Below, one piece after another: positions 1 to 8,522 of a DNA stretch of 64,000 nt (its first letter is position 1; each line of letters opens with the position of its first letter). The translations under genes and the position numbers were made by a program. The stretch is from Rariglobus hedericola (GTDB taxonomy: Bacteria > Verrucomicrobiota > Verrucomicrobiia > Opitutales > Opitutaceae): contig NZ_VMBG01000001.1 of the NCBI RefSeq assembly GCF_007559335.1, forward strand, positions 62,001 to 126,000, in the 5' to 3' direction. The notes under the pieces were generated by a model, which saw only the letters and a list, made by a program, of their open reading frames with translations, was not told the DNA's origin and did no database searches.

Positions 1-448
1 AAACATCCTGCCCAACATCACCGGCCCTGGCGGTGGCATCACTTATGATCTGTTTCGTTACACGGTGCTCGCCGCGCCTTCGCTCAAGCCGACGGTGGGC
101 GTGCAGACCACCCTGTCGAATACGCTGACACGCATCCGTGGTGATGAGGGCGGTATTGCAGTTCTGCCCTTGATGCCGGCGACCCAGACACGCTTGAAGA
201 CGTTGCTGGTGGCGCGTGGTGCGCAGGACGTGGCTTTCGGCCCCACGCCGGAGAATCTGCATTCGGGTGATTACCCCGTGCGGCTCCCTGTGTATCTGGT
301 ATTCCGCAAAGACGCGGCCAAGCAACTTCAGACCACATTGCGTTACCTCTTGAGCGAGGAAGCGGTGCCGCTGTGGGAGGGGGCGCAGCTGGTGCCGTTG
401 CCCATTCAGGCGCGCAACCAGATGATTTTCGATTTAGAGGTTCTTTAA
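1..448 (+). CDS. Periplasmic substrate-binding (PstS/PBP-like) protein, 3' part
   Basis: The frame is open from the left edge of the window, so the N-terminus is missing; about 148 residues remain and end at TAA. The segment GPGGGITYD followed by an alternation of strands and helices, then PVRLPVYLVF and a helix ending LSEEAVPLWEGAQLVPL, resembles the C-terminal lobe of phosphate-type substrate-binding proteins (PBP-like domain), in which a late helix and strand return to the first lobe. A role in binding phosphate or another oxyanion outside the membrane is inference. No transporter partner is visible because the upstream region lies outside the window. A tRNA gene follows 70 bp downstream. 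Confidence 0.55.
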   Translation, partial: NILPNITGPGGGITYDLFRYTVLAAPSLKPTVGVQTTLSNTLTRIRGDEGGIAVLPLMPATQTRLKTLLVARGAQDVAFGPTPENLHSGDYPVRLPVYLVFRKDAAKQLQTTLRYLLSEEAVPLWEGAQLVPLPIQARNQMIFDLEVL

Positions 449-518
449 GCATCCGTTAAAATCCTCAAAAAAGCAGTTGACGAAGAGAGGTGCGGGTCTT
501 GTTCTCCACCTCTCTCAC

Positions 519-594
<76 letters not shown>

Positions 595-601
595 TTTTAA
601 G

Positions 602-634
602 AAAGCGTCCGGTAATGACACCGGGCGCTTTTTT
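602..634 (+). terminator. Rho-independent terminator of tRNA-Gly
   Basis: AAAGCGTCCGGT and ACCGGGCGCTTT form a 12-bp stem with one G-T pair and a 6-nt loop, followed directly by a T run. It sits 8 nt after the tRNA. Confidence 0.9.
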
Positions 635-651
635 GTGTCCACTCACCGGAC

Positions 652-1329
652 ATGCTTGCTGCTGAATTCTTTGCCCTGCCGCCTTCGCTCGCACCTTTTG
701 CTGCTCATTTTCGTGCGGATGTGGCTCCTTGGGAGTGGCTCAAGATCACCGCGCGGGCGTTTGACGGACTGCCGGCGGCATCCCCGCGAGCTATTCCGCC
801 CGGCGTGCATATTGAGGGTGCCGTCTGGATCGATCCTTCGGTGAAACTGCCCGCCTATGCCACGATCATCGGACCGGCGTGGATCGGCGCAAAAACCGAG
901 ATTCGCCCTGGGGCGTTTATTCGCGGCAACGTGATCGTCGGGGAGGGCTGTGTGCTGGGCAATGCCTGCGAATTTAAAAACTGCGTGCTGCTCGATGGAG
1001 TGCAGGTGCCGCATTTCAACTACGTGGGCGATTCCGTCCTGGGGAATGGGGCGCACTTGGGCGCGGGCGTGATTCTTTCCAACCTGCGTCTCGACCAGCA
1101 GCCGATCACGGTGAGATTTCCCTCGGGGCTGTTTGAAACGGGGCTACGGAAGCTGGGCGCAATCCTTGGCGACAAAGCCGAGGTCGGTTGTAACGCGGTG
1201 CTCAATCCTGGCACGGTGCTGGGCAAGCGTGCGCTCGTCATGCCGACCACGGCATTCAGTGGCTACCTGCCGGCGAATACCATCGCGCGCATCCGCGGCA
1301 CGGTGACGCAGATCCCCCGCAGAGATTGA
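652..1329 (+). CDS. Left-handed beta-helix acyltransferase-like protein
   Basis: This 225-residue protein has a short helical N-terminus (about residues 1-45) and then hexapeptide-repeat sequence from about residue 50 to 215 (IPPGVHIEGAVWIDPSVKL, IGAKTEIRPGAFIRG, VGEGCVLGNACEFKN, LGAGVILSNL). Such repeats build the left-handed beta-helix of LpxA, LpxD and GlmU-type transferases. The pattern, with a long break around FPSGLFETGLRKLG and a return to GCNAVLNPGTVLG, resembles the C-terminal part of GlmU-like nucleotidyl/acyltransferases, but the nucleotidyltransferase domain is absent. Substrate unknown; a sugar-nucleotide N-acetyltransferase is a reasonable guess. Start ATG is 18 nt after the tRNA-Gly terminator; trpS follows 40 bp downstream. 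Confidence 0.8.
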   Translation: MLAAEFFALPPSLAPFAAHFRADVAPWEWLKITARAFDGLPAASPRAIPPGVHIEGAVWIDPSVKLPAYATIIGPAWIGAKTEIRPGAFIRGNVIVGEGCVLGNACEFKNCVLLDGVQVPHFNYVGDSVLGNGAHLGAGVILSNLRLDQQPITVRFPSGLFETGLRKLGAILGDKAEVGCNAVLNPGTVLGKRALVMPTTAFSGYLPANTIARIRGTVTQIPRRD

Positions 1330-1369
1330 CGACGGCCGTCCGCAACCGGCACCTTTTACCTTTTTCGAA

Positions 1370-2335
1370 ATGCGCATCCTCACCGGCATCCAGCCCTCCG
1401 GGCAGCTTCACATCGGCAACTATTTTGGCGCGATCAAACCCGCGGTCGACCTGCAGGCGCGCGGAGACTGCACCTACTTCATCGCTGATTATCATTCGAT
1501 GACGTCGCTGACGGATGCCGCCCAGCGTCGCCAGAATTCGTTGGATGTCGCGCTGGACTGGCTGGCCTGCGGACTCGATCCGCAGAAGAGCGTGCTGTTC
1601 CGTCAGAGCGATGTGCCCGAAGTGTGCGAACTGATGTGGATGATTGGCACGCTCACGCCGATGGGCCTGCTGGAGCGTGCGCACAGTTATAAGGATAAAA
1701 CCGCCAAGGGCATCTCGCCAAACTTTGGTCTCTTTGCTTATCCGGTGCTGATGGCGGCGGATATATTGCTCTACGATTCCAATCTCGTGCCGGTCGGTCG
1801 CGATCAAAAGCAGCACGTCGAGATGACGCGCGATATCGCCATCAAGTTCAATCACACCTATGGCGAAACCTTTGTGGTGCCGGAGTCGGAGATCCGTGAC
1901 GAGACGGCGGTGGTGCCCGGACTCGACGGTCAGAAAATGAGCAAGAGCTACGACAACACACTGCCCATTTTTGGAGAGGAGAAAGCCATGCGGAAAAAAA
2001 TCATGGGCATCCTCATGGACAGCCGCACACCGGCTGAACCGAAGCCCGACGCTGAAAAGAACATCGCGATCCAGCTCTTGAAGCTCGTGGCTACTCCCGA
2101 AGTGGCGGCCGATTACGAGAACCGCCTCCGTGCCGGCGGGCTGGGTTACGGTGATCTCAAGAAAGCCTTGTTTGAGAACTACTGGAATTTCTTCGCGCCT
2201 TATCGCGCGCGTCGCGCCGAACTCGCGGCGAACCTCGATCACGTTCACGCGATCCTGCAGGACGGCGCCGGGCGAGCGCGGGCAACGGCCAGTCAGGTGC
2301 TCGGCCGTGCGCGCAAAGCGAGCGGATTGTGCTGA
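1370..2335 (+). CDS. trpS: Tryptophan-tRNA ligase
   Basis: The 321-residue protein is the class I aminoacyl-tRNA synthetase that charges tRNA-Trp in the cytoplasm. It starts MRILTGIQPSGQLHIGNYFG, holding the HIGH-type signature HIGN, and carries the KMSKS loop KMSKSYDN at about residues 192-196. Other TrpS landmarks are FIADYHSMT, the DILLYD strand and VPVGRDQKQHVE. Length is typical for compact bacterial TrpS. It ends 40 bp before a long palindrome that probably ends transcription between it and the convergent plsC. Confidence 0.97.
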   Translation: MRILTGIQPSGQLHIGNYFGAIKPAVDLQARGDCTYFIADYHSMTSLTDAAQRRQNSLDVALDWLACGLDPQKSVLFRQSDVPEVCELMWMIGTLTPMGLLERAHSYKDKTAKGISPNFGLFAYPVLMAADILLYDSNLVPVGRDQKQHVEMTRDIAIKFNHTYGETFVVPESEIRDETAVVPGLDGQKMSKSYDNTLPIFGEEKAMRKKIMGILMDSRTPAEPKPDAEKNIAIQLLKLVATPEVAADYENRLRAGGLGYGDLKKALFENYWNFFAPYRARRAELAANLDHVHAILQDGAGRARATASQVLGRARKASGLC

Positions 2336-2374
2336 GGAAAACGCTGGCCTGTCGTGCCAGGCGAGGGCGAATCG

Positions 2375-2417
2375 GCCAATCCAGTTTGTAACTTAATAAG
2401 TTACAAACTGGATTGGC
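2375..2417. repeat. Palindromic intergenic repeat, copy 1 (probable bidirectional terminator)
   Basis: The arms 2376-2395 and 2397-2416 are perfect inverted copies of 20 bp around a single base, and one more G-C pair extends them. The arm reads CCAATCCAGTTTGTAACTTA. It lies between the convergent genes trpS and plsC. A second, slightly diverged copy with a compensatory base change is at 27590-27628. There is no long T run after the stem, so classical rho-independent termination is plausible but not certain. Confidence 0.85.
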
Positions 2418-2510
2418 TGGCAGGAGCGTCGCAGGGATGGATCGAGTGGGGCGGGCGTGCAGGCGGTGATATTCGCCGACGGCACCAGCCGGTCGTGGAT
2501 CGACCCATTT

Positions 2511-3170
2511 TTAAATGATCACCGGCTGCGGTTCGCGCAGCGTGGCGATCGCGGCCATGATTTTTTCGGAGGCGAGCTGGTAACGATCTTTACCTGCTTT
2601 GGGATCATCGTAATCCGCGGGTTGGAGCGGGCGGCCGTAAACAATCGACAGTCGGGTGCCGGGACGGAGTTTGCCGTCGCGGCCAAAGGCGATGTGGGAA
2701 TTGAAAATGCGCGCGGGGATGACCGGCACGCGCGAACGGCAGGCGATCATGCCGACGCCGGTTTTAGGGGCTTGGAGCGTGCCGTCGGGCGAGCGCGTGC
2801 CTTCAGGGAAAAGCGTGATGACCTTGCCCGCCTGCAAGGCGCGCAGGACGTTTTTCATCGCACTGACATCGGACGTGCCGTCGCGGTCAACGGGAATGGC
2901 ACCGACTCCGTTCAGCCACCATGTGGCGAAGCCGCCTTTCCACAGGGTCTTGCGGGCGAAGAAGGCCAGCTGACGGGGGATGTGGCAACCGACCGCGGGA
3001 GGATCGAGGTGGCTGGCGTGATTGGAGGCTACGATAAACGCACCGGTTTTGGGGAGATTTTCGACGCCGGCGACTTCACCGCGGAAAAAGGCATCGTAGA
3101 CGAAAGTGATGATGTAGTGACAGATTCCATACAGGAAATCCATCTCACCGTGATTGTGGCGACGTTGCAT
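2511..3170 (-). CDS. plsC: 1-acylglycerol-3-phosphate acyltransferase family (PlsC-like)
   Basis: 219 residues. It carries the acyltransferase motif NHASHLDP (the catalytic H-x4-D) near residue 52, the KTLWKGGF region, and the motif FPEGTRSPDG near residue 122, in the order seen in PlsC proteins. It would place the second acyl chain on lysophosphatidic acid at the inner membrane. The N-terminus has a hydrophobic stretch (FLYGICHYIITFVYDAFF) suited to membrane attachment. It is the last gene of the tyrA-aroA-cmk-plsC run, starting 13 bp after the cmk stop. A related lysophospholipid acyltransferase is the alternative. Confidence 0.9.
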   Translation of the reverse strand: MQRRHNHGEMDFLYGICHYIITFVYDAFFRGEVAGVENLPKTGAFIVASNHASHLDPPAVGCHIPRQLAFFARKTLWKGGFATWWLNGVGAIPVDRDGTSDVSAMKNVLRALQAGKVITLFPEGTRSPDGTLQAPKTGVGMIACRSRVPVIPARIFNSHIAFGRDGKLRPGTRLSIVYGRPLQPADYDDPKAGKDRYQLASEKIMAAIATLREPQPVII

Positions 3171-3183
3171 GAACGCTTGGGGA

Positions 3184-3846
3184 TTAACCGATTTTTTCGG
3201 TGATCAGGCCGGCGATTTTTTCCACGACCTGTTCGAGGTTGAGATAGGTGCTGTCGATATCGATGGCCCCGGAGGCGAGGACGAGCGGGGCGGTCTTACG
3301 ACTGGCATCCATGCGATCACGTTCGGCGACGGCATCGGCACGGCCCTCGAGCTCACGGCGTTTGGCGCGCGCCTCGACATCGGCATGGAGGAAGAGGCGC
3401 AGATCGGCATTGGGAAAAATGATGGAGCCGATGTCGCGGCCTTCCATGATGAGACCGCGAAAACCATGAGACCGGGCGACGTCGGCTTGTCCGCGCTGAT
3501 ACGTGAGCAGGGCGGTGCGAACTTCGGGGATGGCGGCAAAATGCGAGACTGCAGCGGTGACTTCGGGGCCGCGGATCTCGGCCTCGGGCGCGAGACGTCC
3601 GCCGATTTCCATGCGGGCGGCGCGACCTTCTACGCGGGTGCCGAGCGTGATGGAGGGCAGGGCGGCTTTGACTTCATCGACCTGGTCGACGCGCAGACCG
3701 CGGCGAAGCAACTCGGCGGTGATGGCACGGTAGTAAGAGCCGGTGTCAACGTGGAGAAAGTTGAACCGTTCGCTAAGGGCTCGTGAGGTGGAGGATTTGC
3801 CGGAGGCGGCGCCGCCGTCGATGGCGACCAGGAGAAAAGAGGACAT
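3184..3846 (-). CDS. cmk: Cytidylate kinase
   Basis: 220 residues from an ATG whose A is shared with the aroA stop codon (TGATG), which argues for translational coupling and fixes the start. The P-loop is GGAASGKSS close to the N-terminus, followed by DTGSYYRAIT (the CMP-binding DTGxxYR motif) and EGRDIGSIIFP. These are the standard landmarks of bacterial CMP kinase, which phosphorylates CMP and dCMP. The frame is open upstream inside aroA, but that part has no cmk similarity. The aroA-cmk pairing is common in bacteria. Confidence 0.96.
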   Translation of the reverse strand: MSSFLLVAIDGGAASGKSSTSRALSERFNFLHVDTGSYYRAITAELLRRGLRVDQVDEVKAALPSITLGTRVEGRAARMEIGGRLAPEAEIRGPEVTAAVSHFAAIPEVRTALLTYQRGQADVARSHGFRGLIMEGRDIGSIIFPNADLRLFLHADVEARAKRRELEGRADAVAERDRMDASRKTAPLVLASGAIDIDSTYLNLEQVVEKIAGLITEKIG

Positions 3847-5195
3847 CAGGAGGGTGAAAGGGATTTTAGACGCAGCGATTCGAGCAGTTCGAAGAAGTGC
3901 GGGAAGGTCTTGGCGCAGCAGGCCGGGTCTTTGATTGAGATCCAAGGGCGGCCGTCGCCGTGGAGATCGTGGCAGCCGAGGATGCCAAAGCTCATGGCGA
4001 AACGATGGTCGCCGTAGGTCTCGATTTCGACACCGGACTTGAGCGGTTGAGGCGTGATGGTGAGGCCGTCGCCGTCGGTGTGCTCATCGACCTCCTGACC
4101 GAGCTTACGCAATTCACGCACCATGCCGGCGACGCGGTCGGTTTCTTGTTTGCGCGAGTGGGCGATACCGGTGATGCGGGTCGGGCCGGTGAGCAGCGGA
4201 GCAATCGCGGCGAGGGTGAGGAAGGTGTCGGAGAACTCGTTGAAGTTTTCGGAGACGCCGGAGAGAGGCGAGCCGGAGGTGAAGGAGACTTCGAGTCCGC
4301 GAGGAGATGACGTGGCGGAGAGGCCGACGCGTTTCATGACCTCGACGAATTGCGTATCGCCCTGAAGGCCTTCGTGAAGGTTGAGGAGGTTGAGCGAGCC
4401 GCCGGTGACGAGAGGGAGGACGACGTAGTAGCTGGCGGCTGTAGCGTCGGGCTCGATGGAGTAGGTGCCGGCGAGCGTGTAAGGTTTTTTGGCGACTTCC
4501 CAGGATGCGGAGGCTGGGTTGAAATCAGCGGCGCCGCCGAATTGGTTGACCATGTTCTTCGTCATCTGGACGAAGGGCTCGCGGACTTTGGTGGAAAGTT
4601 TGATGCGGATGGGTGCATCGGCGAGCGGGGCGACCATGAGGAGGCCGGACAACATCTGGCTGCTTTCGCTGGCGTCGATGAAGACCTCTCCGCGGCGGAG
4701 GCCCTTGGCGTGGATTTCGAGCGGGAAAAAACCGTCGACGCCGGTGCAACGGACGTCGGCACCGAGGGCGCGGAGGGCGTCGATGAGGCCCTTCATCGGG
4801 CGTTTGCGCATCTGGGGAATTCCGTCGATGCGGTAGATGCCGCGAGGGGCGGCGGCACAGAGCGCCGTGAGAAAGCGGGCGGCGGTGCCGGCGAGTCCGA
4901 CGTGGAGATCGACGGGCGCGGGTTTCGTGAAGCCGTTGGATTGGTCAGAGACCTCGATGGTGCCGGCGTCGGCATTGGCTTGAACGGTGAAACCGAGGGC
5001 TTTGAGCGCCTCGACCATCAGGTGAGTGTCTTCGCTGAAGAGTGCGCCGGTGAGCACGACCTTTTCCTTGCACAGGGCGGCGAGCAGGAGTGCGCGGTTG
5101 GTGAGGCTTTTGGAGCCGGGCAGGGTGACTTCGCCGCGCACGGGGCGGGTGAAGGGCTGGATGGGAAGAATGTCCGGGAGCTTCGTCGGCGACAT
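3846..5195 (-). CDS. aroA: 3-phosphoshikimate 1-carboxyvinyltransferase (EPSP synthase)
   Basis: 449 residues from the ATG at 5195; an in-frame TTG seven codons upstream (5216) is possible. It makes EPSP from shikimate-3-phosphate and phosphoenolpyruvate in the chorismate pathway. Visible motifs are LPGSKSLTNRALLLAALC, GLAGTAARFLTALCA (the LGNAGTAMR-like segment), QMRKRPMKGLIDALR and SDTFLTLAAIAPLL, then HSRKQETDRVAGM and TYGDHRFAMSF near the C-terminus. It is placed between tyrA (21-45 bp upstream, depending on the start) and cmk (1-base overlap), so one operon is likely. Confidence 0.96.
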   Translation of the reverse strand: MSPTKLPDILPIQPFTRPVRGEVTLPGSKSLTNRALLLAALCKEKVVLTGALFSEDTHLMVEALKALGFTVQANADAGTIEVSDQSNGFTKPAPVDLHVGLAGTAARFLTALCAAAPRGIYRIDGIPQMRKRPMKGLIDALRALGADVRCTGVDGFFPLEIHAKGLRRGEVFIDASESSQMLSGLLMVAPLADAPIRIKLSTKVREPFVQMTKNMVNQFGGAADFNPASASWEVAKKPYTLAGTYSIEPDATAASYYVVLPLVTGGSLNLLNLHEGLQGDTQFVEVMKRVGLSATSSPRGLEVSFTSGSPLSGVSENFNEFSDTFLTLAAIAPLLTGPTRITGIAHSRKQETDRVAGMVRELRKLGQEVDEHTDGDGLTITPQPLKSGVEIETYGDHRFAMSFGILGCHDLHGDGRPWISIKDPACCAKTFPHFFELLESLRLKSLSPS

Positions 5196-5240
5196 GAAGC
5201 GGTGACGTTCAATCAAACGGGCGCAGTCGCCAAGGTGATT

Positions 5241-6089
5241 TTACGGACGAAAGCCGTCGCGCCAAGCCTTGCCGCGTTCAAGGCGGGCGCGGACTTCGGG
5301 CCAATCGCGATTGGAAAGAGCGGTTTTGAAGCCGTGCAACTCGTCTTCAAGCTTCGTGAGCGCGCGGAGGACTTCGTCGCGGTTTTGCTGAAAAATCTCG
5401 ATCCACATCGTGGCGTCGCTCGCGGCAATGCGTGTCGTATCGCGCAAGCCGTTGCCGGACAGATTGCGCCAGCCGGGGTTTTTTGCGGCGAGGAAGGTGG
5501 CGAGTGACGTGGCGACAGCCTGCGGGAGATGGCTGATGTGCGCGGTGATCTCGTCGTGTTGATCGGGCGTGACGGTCGTCACCTCGGCACCGAGATCGTG
5601 CCAGAAACGGGCAATGGTCGCCGTGGCGGATTCGCTGGCGCCTTCGAGCGGCGTGACAAAACACACCCGTTTTTCAAAGAGGGTGTCGGTGGCGTTTTCC
5701 CAGCCGGTTTTTTCGCTGCCGGCCATCGGATGCGAGCCGATGAAATGCGCCTGACCGGCGATCGCGGTGTGGCAGGCGCGGCACAGTTCGCCTTTGACGC
5801 TGCCAACATCGGTGACGAGCGCACCGGCGGGAAGGTGGGGTGCAATCAGCCGGGCCAGCTCGATGATTTTATCGACGGGTGCGGCCAGCACGACGAGGGA
5901 TGCTTCGCGCACGGCGTCTTCGGGCGTATCGGCGACGTGTTGGACCCAAGGCTGTTCGCGCAGTTTCAGGCGGGCTTCAGGACGGCGCGCCCACACAGTG
6001 ATGCGTCGAGCGAGGCCGCGGGCATGAGCGGCGCGGGCGACGGATCCGCCGAGCAAGCCGGGGGCGAGGATGACGAGATTTTCCAGCAC
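5241..6089 (-). CDS. tyrA: Prephenate dehydrogenase
   Basis: 282 residues from GTG. The N-terminal Rossmann segment is slightly unusual (VILAPGLLGGSVARA, where the first glycine of GxGxxG is replaced by AP-G). LVVLAAPVDKI, VTDVGSVKG, the substrate motif IGSHPMAGSEKTGWENA and VTPDQHDEITAHISHLPQ follow in TyrA order. It oxidatively decarboxylates prephenate to hydroxyphenylpyruvate for tyrosine. There is no chorismate mutase or ACT domain. First gene of the minus-strand operon with aroA, cmk and plsC. Confidence 0.93.
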   Translation of the reverse strand: MLENLVILAPGLLGGSVARAAHARGLARRITVWARRPEARLKLREQPWVQHVADTPEDAVREASLVVLAAPVDKIIELARLIAPHLPAGALVTDVGSVKGELCRACHTAIAGQAHFIGSHPMAGSEKTGWENATDTLFEKRVCFVTPLEGASESATATIARFWHDLGAEVTTVTPDQHDEITAHISHLPQAVATSLATFLAAKNPGWRNLSGNGLRDTTRIAASDATMWIEIFQQNRDEVLRALTKLEDELHGFKTALSNRDWPEVRARLERGKAWRDGFRP

Positions 6090-6139
6090 GCTTCTGTGAA
6101 AACGCCAATGGGTGGTAGATGTCGAGTTTATCGCGGTTT

Positions 6140-6147
6140 AGGAGGGG
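6140..6147 (+). promoter_or_regulatory. Strong Shine-Dalgarno site deciding a TTG start
   Basis: AGGAGGGG is followed after 8 nt (from the end of AGGAGG) by TTG at 6154, in frame with the membrane protein gene. Clear SD sites are rare in this window, so this one supports the TTG over the ATG at 6202, which has no SD. Confidence 0.6.
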
Positions 6148-6153
6148 AACACG

Positions 6154-7920
6154 TTGCATTTTTCATTCACGGGACTTTGCTCGATCTTCTACCCTTACCC
6201 TATGGTGGTTTCCCGGACAAAATATTACCTCAAAGCCTTCTTGAAGGCCGCGCGTCTCTGGCTGCTGGTGGCGCTCGGTCTCGTTGCATTGGGACTGCTT
6301 TACTACTTTCTGGCTACTGTCGGACCGAAGCGCGTGGGTGGTTCAGCCACCGTGGTCACCGCACCGGATGATCCGGCGATCGCGCGGTTGTCGGATGAAA
6401 TCACCGCGCTGGAAAAACAATACCAGCAAGCCGCCGATGCCAATGTGGTCACGACGGAATCCACCGAGGCCTTGGCGCAGGCGGTGGATAAACAGAAGGA
6501 GCTTTTGCGCACCTTCAGCAAAGCCGACTTGGACCAGTCCACGCGACTCGTGCGGTTGGAGACGGAACTGGATAGCGTGCGTGCGCGCGGGAAAGTGCTT
6601 TTGGTGGATCGCCTGGAGAAGGACGGCGAAGAGCTTTTGACCGCAGGAAAAGTGGATGAAGCCGGAGAAAAACTGCGCGAAGCGCTGCGTTTGCAGAAAG
6701 AAGTCAACCTGAGCGCGGCCAGTTCCCGTTATAAGAACTATGTGCGTGAGACGTCGTTGACGCAGGCAGTGGCGGCGGTGGAAGCCGCGCCGTTAAAAAA
6801 AGAAATGCAGGCCGCGCTGGTGTCTGCACGTCAAGCGGCGACGGATCAACGCTGGGCCGACGCACTGACGGCTTACACGGCGGCGCGCGACATGCAGGCG
6901 CGCATCAATCGCGAGTATGGCCGCACCCGCTATGCCGATCTGGCCGGCGCGGACCGGCTCAGTGCCGAGATCGAATCCCTTAATGCCGCGGGTATCGCGA
7001 CCGAGATCGATGTGAAGGAAAAAGCGGGCGACGATGCGGTGATCAACGGGCGTTCGGCCGAGGCTGCGGTGTTGTTCAACGACGCGGAGAACCTTCAGTT
7101 GCAGGTGAACCAAAACTACCCACGCAGCCGTTTTGTCTCCTCGCAACGAATCGAGAACCTGGAGATCAAGCGACAGACGGCGTTGTCGAGCGACGTGGCC
7201 AATTCTCTTGAGGAGCTGGACCGCGCGATCGGCGTGCATTTGCGCAAACGGCAGATCGTCGCCGCCGAGCAACAACTCGGAGAGGCCGGTCAGTTGGTTG
7301 AAAAACTGTTTAAAGATTACCCCAAAAGCCGCCGCCTTGATGGCGCGTTGCGCATCAAGTTCGCTTATCTCGCGCTGAGGCGGTCAGATTTGCGGGCGCT
7401 GCAGGATGAGGTTTACGATCGTCTGCTGCCGTTGCCCGGCGTGAGCAACTGGCTGCTCTTGAAAACCGAAGTGCCACAGTCGCTCTACGTGCTGGTGATG
7501 AATACCAATCCGAGCCGTAATCCCGGGCGTTCGCTACCGGTGGACTCCGTGAGCTGGAATGATGCGCAGGAGTTTTGCACGCGTCTCTCGTGGTTGCTGG
7601 GCACGACGGTGCGCCTGCCTTCCGCCGATGAATTTCGTGTCGCGCTCGGGGGCGAAAGCGCCTTCGAAACCTGGAACAGCCGCAACAGCGGCGGGCATAG
7701 CCATGAAGTTGGTCGTCAGAAAACGAATGCCTCGGGCTTCGCCGATTTGCTGGGGAATTTGGGCGAGTGGTCCGCGGCCGATGCAACTGACAGCCGGGCT
7801 CCAGTTGTGGGTGGAAGTTATCTGGATGAGCCCGAAGCGCTGCTCAAAGTCCCGTCCGAGCCGCGCTTGAAAAGCGATCGTGCTCGCCATGTGGGGCTGC
7901 GCATTCTGGTCGAGTTGTGA
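6154..7920 (+). CDS. Membrane-anchored coiled-coil protein with a C-terminal formylglycine-enzyme-like (SUMF) fold
   Basis: 588 residues from a TTG with a good SD; ATG at 6202 would give 572. A hydrophobic segment (LWLLVALGLVALGLLYYFLA) forms one membrane helix near residue 40. About residues 80-400 are charged, alanine- and glutamate-rich helical repeats that look like coiled coil. The last 130 residues (NTNPSRNPGRSLPVDSVSWND, ARFCTRL-like EFCTRL, VRLPSADEFRVAL, GFADLLGNLGEWS, GGSYLD, HVGLRILV) follow the FGE-sulfatase fold. The C-terminal cysteines needed for formylglycine formation are absent, so a binding rather than catalytic role is inferred. It is divergent from tyrA. Confidence 0.75.
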   Translation: MHFSFTGLCSIFYPYPMVVSRTKYYLKAFLKAARLWLLVALGLVALGLLYYFLATVGPKRVGGSATVVTAPDDPAIARLSDEITALEKQYQQAADANVVTTESTEALAQAVDKQKELLRTFSKADLDQSTRLVRLETELDSVRARGKVLLVDRLEKDGEELLTAGKVDEAGEKLREALRLQKEVNLSAASSRYKNYVRETSLTQAVAAVEAAPLKKEMQAALVSARQAATDQRWADALTAYTAARDMQARINREYGRTRYADLAGADRLSAEIESLNAAGIATEIDVKEKAGDDAVINGRSAEAAVLFNDAENLQLQVNQNYPRSRFVSSQRIENLEIKRQTALSSDVANSLEELDRAIGVHLRKRQIVAAEQQLGEAGQLVEKLFKDYPKSRRLDGALRIKFAYLALRRSDLRALQDEVYDRLLPLPGVSNWLLLKTEVPQSLYVLVMNTNPSRNPGRSLPVDSVSWNDAQEFCTRLSWLLGTTVRLPSADEFRVALGGESAFETWNSRNSGGHSHEVGRQKTNASGFADLLGNLGEWSAADATDSRAPVVGGSYLDEPEALLKVPSEPRLKSDRARHVGLRILVEL

Positions 7921-7937
7921 GCCGGAGAAAATCCGGC
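7921..7937. terminator. Small hairpin between convergent genes
   Basis: GCCGGA-GAAAA-TCCGGC forms a 6-bp stem right after the stop of the SUMF-fold gene and before the end of the convergent EVE gene. There is no T run, so terminator function is only suggested. Confidence 0.4.
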
Positions 7938-7947
7938 ATTGCGTGAA

Positions 7948-8361
7948 TCAGAGCCCGCCGAGCTTGGAGATTTTTTTAAACTCGGCGGCGGTGAGTGGCA
8001 TCACCGAGAGACGGCTTTGACGAAGCAGCGCGGTATCCTTGAGAGATGGCTCGGCCTTGATCTGCTCAAGCGTGACGGGGAGGCGCAGGGGCTTCAGAGG
8101 TTTGATTTCCACGGCAACCCAACCCTCTTCGTTGGCTGTCTTGTCGGGGAAAAAACTACGGCTAACCTCGGCGAGTCCGAGCACGGCCTTGGTGGTTACG
8201 CTCGCATAGAAAAACACGCGGTCGCCCGGTTGCATGGACTTGAGGTGATTACGCGCCTGGTAATTGCGAACGCCGGTCCAATCAGTGCGGCCGTCGCGGA
8301 CGAGATCGGTCCATGCGTAAGCCTCGGGTTCGGATTTCACCAGCCAGTATTGGGTTGTCAT
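7948..8361 (-). CDS. EVE domain-containing protein
   Basis: 137 residues, a single EVE domain of the PUA-like fold (thymocyte nuclear protein 1 / YwlH type). Hallmarks are the N-terminal YWLVKSEPEAYAW, WTGVRNYQARNHLKSMQPGDRVFFY and VGLAEV-like LGLAEVSRSFFPD, then VAVEIKPLKPLRLPVTLEQIK. EVE domains bind modified bases in DNA or RNA; the exact substrate here is unknown. Length matches the bacterial family. It is transcribed away from the PIN-TRAM gene across a 161-bp divergent region. Confidence 0.93.
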   Translation of the reverse strand: MTTQYWLVKSEPEAYAWTDLVRDGRTDWTGVRNYQARNHLKSMQPGDRVFFYASVTTKAVLGLAEVSRSFFPDKTANEEGWVAVEIKPLKPLRLPVTLEQIKAEPSLKDTALLRQSRLSVMPLTAAEFKKISKLGGL

Positions 8362-8423
8362 GCGTGCGGCTAAAATATGCAGTGCACCTAGATGGAGACC
8401 GATGATCTTGAAAAGGTAAAAGC

Positions 8424-8445
8424 CCTCCGCTGGCGGTGGTTTTTT
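8424..8445 (+). promoter_or_regulatory. Terminator-like hairpin in the leader of the PIN-TRAM gene
   Basis: CCTCCGC-TG-GCGGTGG forms a stem of 6 pairs with one T-T mismatch and is followed at once by six T. It lies in the divergent spacer about 80 nt before the PIN-TRAM start, with no upstream plus-strand gene to end, so it may be an attenuator or the end of a short untranslated transcript. Confidence 0.4.
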
Positions 8446-8522
8446 GCAAAATCGAGATCGTGTTAATGTCGCCCTGTCGGTCGTGATGGCACCCGATTTG
8501 GAGCGCTTCCATATTTTACGTT

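Noticed and set aside
4350-5507. A 385-codon plus-strand frame over aroA and tyrA
   Set aside because: The minus-strand frames carry clear enzyme motifs; this one is composed of Glu/Gly/Val-rich antisense sequence.
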